Positions 51,927 through 60,742 of a stretch of 64,000 bases of DNA are shown here, piece by piece; positions within the stretch are counted from its first letter, which is position 1, and every line of letters begins with the position of its first letter. A program made the translations under genes and the position numbers. The notes under the pieces were generated by a model. The model searched no databases and was not told the DNA's origin. It saw only the letters and a list, made by a program, of their open reading frames with translations. Location of the stretch: contig NZ_CP010429.1 in NCBI RefSeq assembly GCF_000974425.1, positions 2,914,001 to 2,978,000 on the forward strand. The letters run 5' to 3'. This DNA comes from Spirosoma radiotolerans. GTDB taxonomy: Bacteria > Bacteroidota > Bacteroidia > Cytophagales > Spirosomataceae.

Positions 51927-51932
51927 TCATGT

Positions 51933-54599
51933 TTACTTTTTCGTAGTTACCTTTTTGGCCGTCGCAGCCGGTTTCTTGGCCGTTGTTGCCGTGGCTTTCG
52001 CTTTGGCGGGTGCTTTCGATGCAGCGGCCTTTTTGGCGGGTGCTTTGGCCGCGGCCGGATCATCGCCAGCCAGTTTCAGGCAGTCCTCCAGCGTCAGGGT
52101 GGCGGGGTCAACATCTTTAGGGATCTTGACATTTCGCTTACCAACCGCCAGGTACGGCCCATATTGGCCATTGACAACCTTGACGGCCGGATTTTCCGGA
52201 AACTCTTTGATGTATTTGTTTGCTTCTACAACCCGCTTCGCCTGGATTAATTCGATGGCTCGCTCCAGCGTCAGACCGGCCAGGGATTCATTTCGGGGCA
52301 GCGATATGTATTTATCCTCAAACTTGACATACGGACCAAAGCGACCTTTGCCCGTGCTCACCATCTTGCCTTCAAACTCGCCCAGCGCTTCGCTAACAGC
52401 TTCTGCCCGTTTTTGCTGGATGAGCTCAATAGCCCGGTCAGCATTAATCGTATACGGATCGTCGTCACGGGTCAGTGACACATATTTGTCGTCATGCTTC
52501 ACGTAAGGACCAAACTTGCCGATACCAATGATCATAGGCTTATCTTCGAAGAAGCCTACTTCGCGGGGGAGCGTGAATAGATTCAGCGCGTCGTCGAGCG
52601 AAATCGTCTCGATCAACTGCCCATCCCGCAGGTTGGCGTAACGGGGTTTTTCATCGTCGCTGGCTTCGCCAATCTGAACGTAGGCACCGTATTTTCCCAG
52701 TCGCGCTGAAACGGGTTTTCCGCTGGCCGGATCGGCTCCTAATACCCGCTCACCCGTTTTGAACGACACCCCCGACGAACCCTGGATTTCTTCGATGTTC
52801 TTGTGAAAATCGCCGTAAAAGCCCTGCAACATCGTTTGCCAGTTCATGCGGCCATCCGCAATCTCATCGAAGTCTTTCTCGACTGTGGCTGTAAACTTAT
52901 AATCGACGATATCAGGAAAGTATTCGAGCAGAAAATCGCTGACAACCACGCCCGTGTTGGTTGGAAAGAGCTTGGCTTTCTCGGACCCATAGGTCTCTTT
53001 GCCGCTCGTTTCGCTGATTTGATCCCGTTGAAGCGTATACTCAATGTATTTGCGTTCCAGGCCGGGTTTATCCTGTTTGGTCACGTACCCCCGGTTGATG
53101 ATCGTAGAAATGGTTGGCGCGTAGGTCGACGGACGGCCAATGCCCATTTCTTCGAGTTTTTTCACCAGCGAAGCTTCGGCATAACGTGGCTGCGGACGGG
53201 TAAATTTTTCCGTCGCTTTCATCTGGCCCAGGTTCAGCGTTTGGCCGATGGTGAGCGGAGGAAGCATGCCTTTGGCATCTTCATCGTCCTCGTCATCCTT
53301 CGATTCCAGATACACCCGAAGAAATCCATCGAATTTAATCACTTCGCCCTGAGCAATCAGTTCATTGGGGAGATTCCGGCTTTCGGTTTTCGGCGTGTCA
53401 ACGAATGGGCTGTCGTCTACGTTTGTCTGAACAGTCGTTGTCCGGCCATTTGCAAAGCGAATACCAATCGTTACGGTCGTTCGTTCGAGCTGAGCGTCAG
53501 CCATTTGCGAGGCAATGGCGCGTTTCCAGATCAGCTCATACAAACGCTTCTGATCCCGGTCGCCACCGGCATTGCGGTCATTGAAGTTTGTTGGGCGGAT
53601 GGCTTCGTGGGCTTCCTGCGCCGATTCGTTCTTGGTCTTGAATTGCCGTGTCTGAATGTATTTATCCCCAAACTCCGAACCAATTTCCGCTACTGCTTTC
53701 TCGATGGCTTCCTGAGAGAGGTTGGTCGAGTCGGTACGCATGTACGAAATTTTACCGGCTTCGTATAGGTTCTGGGCAATCCGCATGGTACGATCCACCG
53801 AATAGCTCAGCTTCCGGGAGGATTCCTGCTGGAGAGTCGATGTTGTAAACGGCGGTGCCGGTGTTTTCTTAGCCGGACGGGTCTCCAGGTTTTTAATGGT
53901 GAAGGTAGCCCCAACGCAGGCTTCAAGAAAACCGCGGGCTTCCCCGGCGGTAGCAAAGTTTTTAGCCAGCTCGGCATTCAGAACTTTGTTGCCATCGACA
54001 ATAAACTGCGCCGTGACCTTAAAGGAGGATTTGGCCGAGTGTTTGTCGATTTCCCGTTCGCGCTCAACAACCAGTCGCAACGCAACGGATTGCACCCGAC
54101 CCGCCGACAGACCAGTGCTGCCGCCTTTAATTTTGCGCCAAAGGACGGGCGATAATTCATAACCAACCAGCCGATCCAGCACACGCCGGGCCTGCTGGGC
54201 ATTCACTAAATCGACATCAATGGTGCGGGGCGACTTGATGGCGTTGAGGATTGCGTTCTTCGTGATTTCACGAAACACAATGCGTTTTGTATTGTCGCGC
54301 AACCCAAGCGCTTCTTTAAGGTGCCACGAAATGGCTTCGCCTTCGCGGTCATCATCTGTAGCCAGCCATACTTCATCTGCCGACTTGGCCAGTGTCTTTA
54401 ATTCACTAACAAGTTTCTTTTTATCGGGCGAAATTTCATAAGACGGTCTGAAGCCATTGGTCACATCGACGGCCAGCCCATCTTTGGGCAGATCACGGAC
54501 GTGACCGAAACTGGACTTCACCGTAAAGTCTTTTCCAAGATAGCCTTCAATGGTTTTCGCCTTCGCCGGCGACTCCACTATGACTAAGTTTTTCGACAT
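51933..54599 (-). CDS. topA: DNA topoisomerase I
   Basis: This 888-residue type IA topoisomerase relaxes negative supercoils. The toprim domain has VIVESPAKAKTIEGYLG (about 5-21) and DDDREGEAISWH; the active-site Tyr is in KISYMRTDSTNLS (about residue 290). The C-terminal part has no zinc-finger Cys set but four repeats of the kind GKFGPYVKHDDKYVSL, GRFGPYVKFEDKYISLP and GQYGPYLAVGKRN, then a Lys/Ala-rich tail (about 855-888). This repeat-type C-terminus is typical of Bacteroidota TopA. A TTG / TATATTTG promoter lies upstream, and terminator hairpin follows. Confidence 0.97.
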   Translation of the reverse strand: MSKNLVIVESPAKAKTIEGYLGKDFTVKSSFGHVRDLPKDGLAVDVTNGFRPSYEISPDKKKLVSELKTLAKSADEVWLATDDDREGEAISWHLKEALGLRDNTKRIVFREITKNAILNAIKSPRTIDVDLVNAQQARRVLDRLVGYELSPVLWRKIKGGSTGLSAGRVQSVALRLVVEREREIDKHSAKSSFKVTAQFIVDGNKVLNAELAKNFATAGEARGFLEACVGATFTIKNLETRPAKKTPAPPFTTSTLQQESSRKLSYSVDRTMRIAQNLYEAGKISYMRTDSTNLSQEAIEKAVAEIGSEFGDKYIQTRQFKTKNESAQEAHEAIRPTNFNDRNAGGDRDQKRLYELIWKRAIASQMADAQLERTTVTIGIRFANGRTTTVQTNVDDSPFVDTPKTESRNLPNELIAQGEVIKFDGFLRVYLESKDDEDDEDAKGMLPPLTIGQTLNLGQMKATEKFTRPQPRYAEASLVKKLEEMGIGRPSTYAPTISTIINRGYVTKQDKPGLERKYIEYTLQRDQISETSGKETYGSEKAKLFPTNTGVVVSDFLLEYFPDIVDYKFTATVEKDFDEIADGRMNWQTMLQGFYGDFHKNIEEIQGSSGVSFKTGERVLGADPASGKPVSARLGKYGAYVQIGEASDDEKPRYANLRDGQLIETISLDDALNLFTLPREVGFFEDKPMIIGIGKFGPYVKHDDKYVSLTRDDDPYTINADRAIELIQQKRAEAVSEALGEFEGKMVSTGKGRFGPYVKFEDKYISLPRNESLAGLTLERAIELIQAKRVVEANKYIKEFPENPAVKVVNGQYGPYLAVGKRNVKIPKDVDPATLTLEDCLKLAGDDPAAAKAPAKKAAASKAPAKAKATATTAKKPAATAKKVTTKK

Positions 54600-54651
54600 A
54601 ATCGATATTTAGATTGAAACTGTCTCCGCTACCTTTTACCACGAATCGAGC

Positions 54652-54684
54652 CAAATATAGACGCAAAAGCACTGACTTGTACAA
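54652..54684 (-). promoter_or_regulatory. Candidate promoter of topA
   Basis: On the minus strand TTG (complement of 54682-54684) and TATATTTG (complement of 54652-54659) are 22 bp apart, matching the TTTG / TAnnTTTG pattern. Start of transcription would be near 54645, 45 bp before the ATG. Confidence 0.5.
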
Positions 54685-54995
54685 GACAAGCTATCTACGA
54701 CGAAACAAAAGTGGAGGATTACCGGATTGCCGGAGCGGTTATATATATGTAACAGCACATATTAAGTTACAGTTCGGTGTTTGTCGGTAAAAGTCTTATA
54801 TATAAGCTAATAAAGCCCATTTTTTGGTGATTTCGCTTTTACTTCTGGTTGGTCAAAGAGGCTTAACCGACCACTTGATTTCCGTTAATATTTTTTTGTT
54901 CTTATACCTGATTGATTGCCGCTTACCCATTGAAGGCTGCTCTGATGTTTATTGTTATGGTTTTATCCTAATGGGTTTACCGAAGCCGGATTACC

Positions 54996-55039
54996 AAAAG
55001 AAAACAGCTCTACCCGTTTAGGCAGAGCTGTTTTCTTTT
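54996..55039 (-). terminator. Strong terminator of the CHRD gene
   Basis: AAAAGAAAACAGCTCT (54996-55011) and AGAGCTGTTTTCTTTT (55024-55039) form a perfect 16-bp stem with a 12-nt loop, 23 bp after the CHRD stop. Confidence 0.85.
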
Positions 55040-55062
55040 GTACGTCAGGTAAGACGCTCCGC

Positions 55063-55830
55063 TTAACGGACTTGAACTGTACCGCCGATTTCTCCATTTG
55101 GATAGGAGGCTGTACGGATATTAATACGATAGAGACCTCTTGACAGGCTGTCGGCGCGGCTTTGTGTCAACGTAACCGTGCCCGTTATTGGCGAGGCCGT
55201 TATTGTTCCTGCTCCTGTGCCCGTGCCAGTTCCACTACCTGGCGTTGTACTTGTGCCACTTCCAGGTGTCGTTGACGTACCGCTTCCTGGGTTGGTGGTT
55301 GTTCCACTGCCGGGAGTCGTTGACGTACCGCTGCCGGGTGTTGTCGTGGTCCCGCTGCCGGGTGTTGTTGTGGTCCCGCTTCCGGGTGTTGTTGACGTGC
55401 CGCTGCCAGGCGTCGTACTAGTGCCGCTTCCCGGACCAGTCGTTGTTGACGAAAATGAACCCGCCAATAAGATGCTGTTGCTGTAGTTCGAAGAACCCGT
55501 AGTCGTTGAGGTCGATGTTGGATCGAGGCTGATTGCGGTTGGCGTGATGCCCGAATACGTTACTGTGTAACTTAACACACTGGACCCCGTTCCAATACTA
55601 GTACCCGTTCCCGTACCCGTCCCTGTTGCGATACCAGAGCCCTGGCTCAGCGTACCTGCGAATGTGCCTGTGCCTGTTGAGGTTGTTGCCGAACTCCCTG
55701 TGTTGCCAAGCGTGGCTATAAACTGGGTCGGATTTAATGTGGTCGTGGTTGTTGGGTTTTCGTCGTCTTTACAGGCATACCCCAATATGCCCACCACAAG
55801 GACTACAGATGCGATGAATGCTTTTCTCAT
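55063..55830 (-). CDS. CHRD-domain lipoprotein interrupted by a tandem-repeat insert
   Basis: This 255-residue protein begins with a lipoprotein signal (VVLVVGILGYACKDDENP; Cys near residue 20). The CHRD domain is recognisable at both ends: TQFIATLGNTGSS...TFAGTLS and VLSYTVTYSGITPTAISLD at the front, ITGTVTLTQSRADSLSRGL and GEIGGTVQVR at the back. Between them lies a low-complexity Gly/Thr/Ser region with about nine copies of an 8-residue unit PGSGT(S/T)TT, absent from ordinary CHRD domains. CHRD was named from chordin; bacterial function unknown. Linker may be a flexible spacer at the cell surface. Confidence 0.85.
   Translation of the reverse strand: MRKAFIASVVLVVGILGYACKDDENPTTTTTLNPTQFIATLGNTGSSATTSTGTGTFAGTLSQGSGIATGTGTGTGTSIGTGSSVLSYTVTYSGITPTAISLDPTSTSTTTGSSNYSNSILLAGSFSSTTTGPGSGTSTTPGSGTSTTPGSGTTTTPGSGTTTTPGSGTSTTPGSGTTTNPGSGTSTTPGSGTSTTPGSGTGTGTGAGTITASPITGTVTLTQSRADSLSRGLYRINIRTASYPNGEIGGTVQVR
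55226..55436 (-). repeat. 24-bp tandem repeat encoding PGSGTSTT units
   Basis: About nine 24-bp units lie in frame in the CHRD gene. They differ mostly at third-codon positions but keep the protein nearly constant, so they have aged under selection on the amino acids rather than expanded recently. Copy number could vary among strains. Confidence 0.8.
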
Positions 55831-55982
55831 AACGTTGGTTAATTAATTTAACAGACTGTGATTCAATAGAAAAAGTATAGCTAGTATGTGTTGCTCTAAC
55901 TTTTGCCTATGAAGCTTCGTTTGCGGCTAATCTTAAGTTATGAGGAAATGGCCCGGTCGAAGAAGTAACGAGTAACGGGGCT

Positions 55983-56453
55983 TTATTTCAGCAGATTTAG
56001 GTCCGGCTGAGCATATTTATAGACTTTAAAGTAAAGTGTCGTCTTGGTCTGGTAGACACCGTCAATTGTGGAAATTTGGTTCACAAAATCGACCAGGTGG
56101 TTGTTACTGGGGCACATGACATCGACTTCCAGATCATAATCGCCCGATGTGCTGGCCAGAAAACTCACTTCCGGCTTAGCCGAAATCTCCTGCGCCACTT
56201 GCTCTTTTAATGTTGCCGGGCGAACATAGACTGCGATGTGCGCATAGGCACGAAAACCAACTTTATCCGGGTCGACCCGCCCCACAATACTGATGATCCC
56301 CTCCTCCAGTAAGCGGTTGAAGCGGGTTCGGGCCGTACCCACGGAAACCGTTAGCCGCTCGGCAATTTCGGTGAATGACATCCGCCCATCTTTTTGCAGA
56401 CACGACAAAATAGCAAAGTCCAAATCATCCAGCGTACTCTGATTCTTTTCCAT
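55983..56453 (-). CDS. Lrp/AsnC-family transcriptional regulator
   Basis: This 156-residue regulator has an N-terminal HTH (LDFAILSCLQKDGRMSFTEIAERLTVSVGTARTRFNRLLEEGII, about 10-55) and the C-terminal RAM/AsnC ligand-binding domain (about 70-150; VAQEISAKPEVSFLASTSGDYDLEVDVMC). It is divergent from the pyrimidine operon, with 109 bp between. Lrp/AsnC members respond to amino acids, so beta-alanine or a pathway product may be the effector (inference). The GTCAA...TTGAC dyad near the operon promoter could be its site. Confidence 0.9.
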   Translation of the reverse strand: MEKNQSTLDDLDFAILSCLQKDGRMSFTEIAERLTVSVGTARTRFNRLLEEGIISIVGRVDPDKVGFRAYAHIAVYVRPATLKEQVAQEISAKPEVSFLASTSGDYDLEVDVMCPSNNHLVDFVNQISTIDGVYQTKTTLYFKVYKYAQPDLNLLK

Positions 56454-56465
56454 TCACTTGGTTTT

Positions 56466-56519
56466 GTCAAGCAAAAATATGGCTATTATTTGACTCCTAT
56501 CTAAATTATTTTTAGTTTG
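56466..56519 (+). promoter_or_regulatory. Promoter and possible AsnC-type operator of the pyrimidine operon
   Basis: TTTG at 56489-56492 and TTAGTTTG at 56512-56519 are 19 bp apart, a good Bacteroidota promoter, 43 bp before the ATG at 56563. A GTCAA (56466-56470) / TTGAC (56490-56494) dyad overlaps the -33 region and could bind the AsnC-type regulator. Confidence 0.6.
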
Positions 56520-56562
56520 CACATCTTGGTTCTGCAAAAAATGCAGAAGAAGCTATGGATTC

Positions 56563-58020
56563 ATGAAGTACGCTCCCATTCAGAACTACATCAACGGCCG
56601 GTTTGTCGCAGCAACAACCGATCAAACACTGGCGGTTATTTCCCCCATCGATGGTACATCGTTATCATCAGTACCGCTGTCGACCGCTACCGATCTGGAT
56701 ACAGCGGTGGAAGCGGCAAAAGGGGCTTTTCCGATGTGGAGCCGTACAACCATTAAAGAAAGAGTGCAGGTTTTCTTTCGCTACAAAGCCCTGCTGGAAA
56801 AGAACCTGAAGGAATTGGCGTTGCTGGTTCAGGAAGAAAATGGCAAAACCTATGACGAGGCCGTTGCCGAAATTGAAAAAGGAGCGGAGCTGGCGGAATT
56901 TGCCTGTTCGCTCCCCCAAATCGTTACGGGTGAAATACTGGAAGTGAGTCGGGGAGTCGAATGCCGAACAGAGCATGTTCCGTTGGGCGTCGTTGCCAGC
57001 ATCGTCCCGTTTAACTTTCCGAGTATGGTGCCCAACTGGACCATTCCAAACGCGATTGCGCTGGGCAACTGCATGATTATCAAGCCATCTGAGAAAGTGC
57101 CGTTGAGTGTGGGCAGGCTCGCCGAGCTGTTGCAGGAAGCGGGCCTTCCAGCGGGTGTCTTCAATGTTGTTCACGGCGATAGGGCGGTTGTGGAGGCCAT
57201 TTGTGATCATCCGGGTATCGTAGCCGTTTCGTTTGTTGGCTCTACTAAAATTGCGAAGGCTGTCTATAAACGAGCAACCGGAAACTACAAGCGCTGTCTG
57301 GCGTTGGGCGGGGCAAAAAACCACCTCATTGTATTGCCCGATGCCATTCCGGGTATGACAGCCCAGAACATAACAGCCTCCATGGCGGGCTGTGCCGGTC
57401 AACGGTGCATGGCCGCTTCGGCTATGGTGGCCGTGGGGCCGGTGGACCACATCATCGAAAAGCTAATTGACGAAGCCCAGAAGATGGTGCCCGGTAAAAA
57501 CCTGGGGGCGGTGATCAACCGGGAAGCCAAAGAGCGCATCGAGCGATACATTACCGAAGCCGAAAGCCAAGGCGCGAAAGTGCTGGTTGACGGCCGTAAC
57601 CCGACCGTCGATGGGAAAGAGCAGGGTACGTATGTCGGGCCAACGGTCATTGATTATGTGACACCCGAGATGGCCATCGCGAAAGAAGAGGTTTTTGGGC
57701 CGGTGATCAGCATCATGCGAACGAATACCGTCGATGAAGCGCTGGCGATTGAAAATGCCAATCCATATGGCAATGCAGCCTCCGTTTTCACCCAGAACGG
57801 GGGCATGGCGCGCTACGTGATCGACAAAGCCAGTGCCGGCATGGTCGGCGTCAATGTAGGCGTACCCGTTCCGCGCGAACCGTTTTCGTTTGGTGGCTGG
57901 AACGACAGCCGGTTCGGCGTGGGCGACATCACCGGCAAAAGCTCCATCGAATTCTGGACGAAGCTCAAAAAAAGTACGACCAAGTGGAACCCCGAATCAG
58001 GAATAAACTGGATGAGTTAA
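56563..58020 (+). CDS. mmsA: CoA-acylating (methyl)malonate-semialdehyde dehydrogenase
   Basis: This 485-residue aldehyde dehydrogenase oxidises malonate or methylmalonate semialdehyde to acetyl- or propionyl-CoA with CO2 loss. Family marks are VVASIVPFNFPSMVPNWTIP, VSFVGSTKIAKAVYKRATG and the nucleophile Cys in CAGQRCMAASAMV (about residue 284). PFSFGGWNDSRFGVGD is typical of MmsA. As the first gene of the pyrimidine operon it fits the last step of beta-alanine breakdown. The inverted repeat at 58030-58098 separates it from the aminotransferase gene. Confidence 0.95.
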   Translation: MKYAPIQNYINGRFVAATTDQTLAVISPIDGTSLSSVPLSTATDLDTAVEAAKGAFPMWSRTTIKERVQVFFRYKALLEKNLKELALLVQEENGKTYDEAVAEIEKGAELAEFACSLPQIVTGEILEVSRGVECRTEHVPLGVVASIVPFNFPSMVPNWTIPNAIALGNCMIIKPSEKVPLSVGRLAELLQEAGLPAGVFNVVHGDRAVVEAICDHPGIVAVSFVGSTKIAKAVYKRATGNYKRCLALGGAKNHLIVLPDAIPGMTAQNITASMAGCAGQRCMAASAMVAVGPVDHIIEKLIDEAQKMVPGKNLGAVINREAKERIERYITEAESQGAKVLVDGRNPTVDGKEQGTYVGPTVIDYVTPEMAIAKEEVFGPVISIMRTNTVDEALAIENANPYGNAASVFTQNGGMARYVIDKASAGMVGVNVGVPVPREPFSFGGWNDSRFGVGDITGKSSIEFWTKLKKSTTKWNPESGINWMS

Positions 58021-58029
58021 ACAGGTTTA

Positions 58030-58098
58030 CGGTTTGTGGTTTACAGTTGGCTGGCGCATAAGTCGAGGGAGCGTCAGCCAAGTGTAAACCACAAACCG
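58030..58098. repeat. 28-bp-arm inverted repeat in the mmsA-aminotransferase spacer
   Basis: Left arm 58030-58057 (CGGTTTGTGGTTTACAGTTGG...) and right arm 58071-58098 match as inverted copies with three mismatches and a 13-nt loop. The right arm repeats on as ACCACAAACCACAAACTGTAAA to the ATG. Related sequence lies at 63792-63930. Confidence 0.85.
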
Positions 58099-58125
58099 AA
58101 TACCACAAACCACAAACTGTAAACC

Positions 58126-59472
58126 ATGCTTGAAACAACGACGCTTTCCGAAAGGCAGGAAGTGCTGCAGGATAGTTTTGATTACACCGTGTTTGCCTGG
58201 AGCAAACAAAAGAATATCTCGCCCATTGCCGTGAAATACGCCAAGGGGGTGTACCTGTATGACTACGACGATAAACGCTATATTGATTTTTCGTCGGGAC
58301 TGATGAACGTCAATATTGGGCATGGTAATCAGCGGATTACAGAGGCTGTTGTCAAGCAAATGCAGGAGGTGAGCTACGTGACGCCTTACTGTGTGACGAA
58401 AGTTCGGGGAGAGCTGGGCAAAAAACTGGCCGAAATCTGTCCCGGTGAGTTGAATAAGGCTTTCTTTACCTTATGCGGTGCCACATCGAATGAAGCAGCT
58501 ATTAAACTGGCTCGTCTATACACAGGACGACATAAAATTCTGAGCCGCTATCAGTCGTATCACGGGGCTACATACGGCACCTTATCAGTGGGTGGTGATC
58601 CGCGTAAATTGCCCGACGATTCGCAGCAGGCCCCTAATTTTGTGCATATCGACATCCCGTATCGCTATCGCTGGAACCACGACGAAGCAAGTATGCTGAC
58701 CGATTCGGTGGCGCAGTTGGAGCGGGTCATCGCCTACGAAGGGCCTGGTAACATTGCCGCTATCATGCTGGAAGGCGAGTCGGGCACATCGGGCTGTTTG
58801 CAGTATCCAGTAGGGTATTTAGCCGCGGTTCGGGACATCTGCGACAAGCACGGTATTCTACTGATTATCGACGAAGTAATGAGTGGATTTGGCCGGACGG
58901 GCAAATGGTTTGGTTTTGAAAATCACGGCATTGTGCCCGACCTGGTCACGATGGCCAAAGGCATTACCAGTGGCTACATTCCCTTCGGCTGTTTGATGGT
59001 GACGGATAAAATCGCGGCCCGTTTCGACGACACGGTCCTGGCAACGGGCATGACCTACGGGGCGCATCCGGTGGGCTGTGCAGCAGCCCTCGAAACTCTG
59101 AAAATCTACGAGGAGGAGAACCTGATCGAAAACACCGTTGAGATGGGGAAATACATGGATGAACAGGCTGCGTTGCTCAAGCAAAAGCATCCGTGTATCG
59201 GTGATTTCAGAAATACCGGTCTCCTGGGTTGTTTCGAACTGGTCAAAAACCGGACGACGAAAGAACCGATGGCACCGTTCAACGCGAAGCCGGAGGAAAT
59301 GGCCGTGATGAGTAAAGTGGCCGCCAAAATCAAGGAATTAGGCATGTACACCTTTGTCCGCTGGAGTTACGTATTCGTAGCTCCACCGCTCTGCGTCACG
59401 AAAGAACAGATTGACGAAGGGCTTGCGATCATTAGTGAAGCCCTGTCCATCGCAGACGAGCACGTGAGTTGA
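58126..59472 (+). CDS. Class III (omega) aminotransferase, probable beta-alanine aminotransferase
   Basis: This 448-residue PLP enzyme has the class III layout: YDYDDKRYIDFSSGLMNVNIGH near the N-terminus, SYHGATYGTLS, the acidic residue in LLIIDEVMSGFGRTGKW (about 240-256) and the PLP Lys in TMAKGITSGYIP (about residue 273). Neighbours suggest beta-alanine as amino donor, making malonate semialdehyde for MmsA. Alternative: a general omega-amino acid aminotransferase. The start codon follows directly on the repeat leader (TGTAAACC-ATG). Confidence 0.9.
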   Translation: MLETTTLSERQEVLQDSFDYTVFAWSKQKNISPIAVKYAKGVYLYDYDDKRYIDFSSGLMNVNIGHGNQRITEAVVKQMQEVSYVTPYCVTKVRGELGKKLAEICPGELNKAFFTLCGATSNEAAIKLARLYTGRHKILSRYQSYHGATYGTLSVGGDPRKLPDDSQQAPNFVHIDIPYRYRWNHDEASMLTDSVAQLERVIAYEGPGNIAAIMLEGESGTSGCLQYPVGYLAAVRDICDKHGILLIIDEVMSGFGRTGKWFGFENHGIVPDLVTMAKGITSGYIPFGCLMVTDKIAARFDDTVLATGMTYGAHPVGCAAALETLKIYEEENLIENTVEMGKYMDEQAALLKQKHPCIGDFRNTGLLGCFELVKNRTTKEPMAPFNAKPEEMAVMSKVAAKIKELGMYTFVRWSYVFVAPPLCVTKEQIDEGLAIISEALSIADEHVS

Positions 59473-59491
59473 GCAGTTAACAAGTTTGTGG

Positions 59492-59523
59492 TTTGTCGTA
59501 AGAGGCACACCCTGAACGACAAA
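59492..59523. repeat. Short TTTGTCGT / ACGACAAA inverted repeat
   Basis: TTTGTCGT (59492-59499) and ACGACAAA (59516-59523) flank AAGAGGCACACCCTGA. Preceding GTTTGTG matches the unit of the larger repeats, so this may be a reduced copy of the same family. Confidence 0.5.
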
Positions 59524-59551
59524 TAAGTAATCTCAAATACGATTGACAAGC

Positions 59552-60607
59552 ATGCGCGCCACAAGACGCTACTTTATTAAGACACTCACGGCCGGGTCGG
59601 CATCGGTTCTGCTACCGGCTATGGCCTTTGCGTCGTCGGGAGGAGAGAGTCGTCCAGCCGATCCGGTCAAACGGATTATTCTGGATACAGATACCGCTAC
59701 CGATGATGCGCTGGCCGTTCTGCTGGCCGTTACCTCGCCCAAACTAAAGGTAGAGGCTCTAACCATTACCTGCGGCAATGTGGGCTTTGAGCAGCAGACG
59801 AAAAACGCCTTATACACGCTTCAGGTAGCTGGAAAAAAAGGTCAGATTCCGGTTTATCAGGGATCGGCGCGGCCATTAGTACGTGAGGTACATGGGAGTG
59901 CCACGTATGTGCACGGCAGCGACGGGATGAGCGATTCATTTTTTCCTGATCCGCAGCAAAAACCCGAGAAGGAACACGCTGTCGATGCCATCATCCGGCT
60001 GGTCGGAATGTACCCAAATGAGGTGACCATTGTGGCCATCGGGCCGCTCACCAACATAGCTCTGGCATTGCTTCGGGAGCCATCCATCGCCAAAAAGATC
60101 AAAGGACTCTACTTCATGGGCGGGTTCTATAAATTTTACGGAAATATCAACCCCGGCGCAACCTACAATGCCTGGGTTGATCCCGAAGCGGCCCGCGTCG
60201 TTTTTCAATCCGGTATTCCCATCACGACGGTCGGATTCGATGTGAGTGTGAAGAGTTCGGTGTTTACGGATGAAGATTACGTCCGCGTGGAAAAACTAGG
60301 AACCCACTACGCTGACTTTTTCATGAAAATTAATCGCATCCGGCGGAAATATTGCAAAGAGCATCAGAAAATGAACGGGTCCAATCATCCCGATGCCATC
60401 ACAATAGCCGCTGTCATTGATCCGACGATTGTGACCCAATCCGTTTCGCGCTTTGTGGATGTGGAAACGCGTGGCGAGTTAACGCTGGGCGCTTTGGCGA
60501 TCGATGAACTGGGTGTTTGGGGTAAATCTCCCAATGCCACCATCTGCGTAGAAGCGGATGAGTTAAAGTTTAAAAAAATGGTATTCGATACGTTGAAAAT
60601 GAGTTAA
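59552..60607 (+). CDS. Exported inosine-uridine nucleoside hydrolase
   Basis: From ATG 59552 this has 351 residues and a Tat-like signal (RATRRYFIKTLTAGSASVLLPAMAFA). The family N-terminal calcium motif appears as LDTDTATDDALAV (DTDxxxDDA), and the later ATIGPLTN-like and HPDAITIA-type sites (SNHPDAITIAAV) follow. Nucleoside hydrolases free bases from ribonucleosides; here the periplasm would be the site (signal). In this operon it should supply uracil for the reductive pathway (context-based inference). Confidence 0.92.
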   Translation: MRATRRYFIKTLTAGSASVLLPAMAFASSGGESRPADPVKRIILDTDTATDDALAVLLAVTSPKLKVEALTITCGNVGFEQQTKNALYTLQVAGKKGQIPVYQGSARPLVREVHGSATYVHGSDGMSDSFFPDPQQKPEKEHAVDAIIRLVGMYPNEVTIVAIGPLTNIALALLREPSIAKKIKGLYFMGGFYKFYGNINPGATYNAWVDPEAARVVFQSGIPITTVGFDVSVKSSVFTDEDYVRVEKLGTHYADFFMKINRIRRKYCKEHQKMNGSNHPDAITIAAVIDPTIVTQSVSRFVDVETRGELTLGALAIDELGVWGKSPNATICVEADELKFKKMVFDTLKMS

Positions 60608-60742
60608 TTGGGTTTCGTTTTGGATTACTAAGGCTGATGTATAGCTGTGCTTGCTTTGTCGTAAAACGAACGGGTGCAGCCATGAACCATCACTTCGGCG
60701 ATCCCAGAATACCGCATACGCTAAACCCTGAACCGTGATTAA
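60608..60742. other. Spacer before the permease with a small dyad
   Basis: This 135-bp gap shows TTTGTCGT followed by ACGAAC and ends in TAAACCCTGAACCGTGATTAA before the ATG. It resembles the repeat leaders of neighbouring genes but weakly. No gene is seen. Confidence 0.35.

Larger units (their letters stand above)
51601..51932. other. Intergenic region between topA and GH20
   Basis: This 332-bp spacer has two hairpins (51674-51701, 51897-51926) and the complex repeat at 51790-51882. No gene is seen. Reading frames in it overlap those structures. Confidence 0.7.
54600..55062. other. Intergenic region upstream of topA
   Basis: This 463-bp spacer has the topA promoter (54652-54684), the palindrome CTTGTACAAG (54675-54684), and a strong terminator for the CHRD gene (54996-55039). 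A frame at 54824-55021 runs into the terminator and is not taken as a gene. Confidence 0.65.

Noticed and set aside
51838-54162. Long plus-strand frames (222 and 321 codons) opposite topA
   Set aside because: They mirror topA codons and lack family motifs; topA is clearly the real gene.
54824-55021. 65-codon plus-strand frame upstream of the CHRD terminator
   Set aside because: It runs into the strong terminator hairpin, has no recognisable motif and hydrophobic residues are explained by T-rich DNA.
55226-55436. Regular 24-bp repeats taken as a possible CRISPR array
   Set aside because: There are no unique spacers; the units are contiguous, in frame and encode a constant peptide.
56668-57450. 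260-codon minus-strand frame opposite mmsA
   Set aside because: Shadow of the mmsA frame with biased composition; no domain seen.
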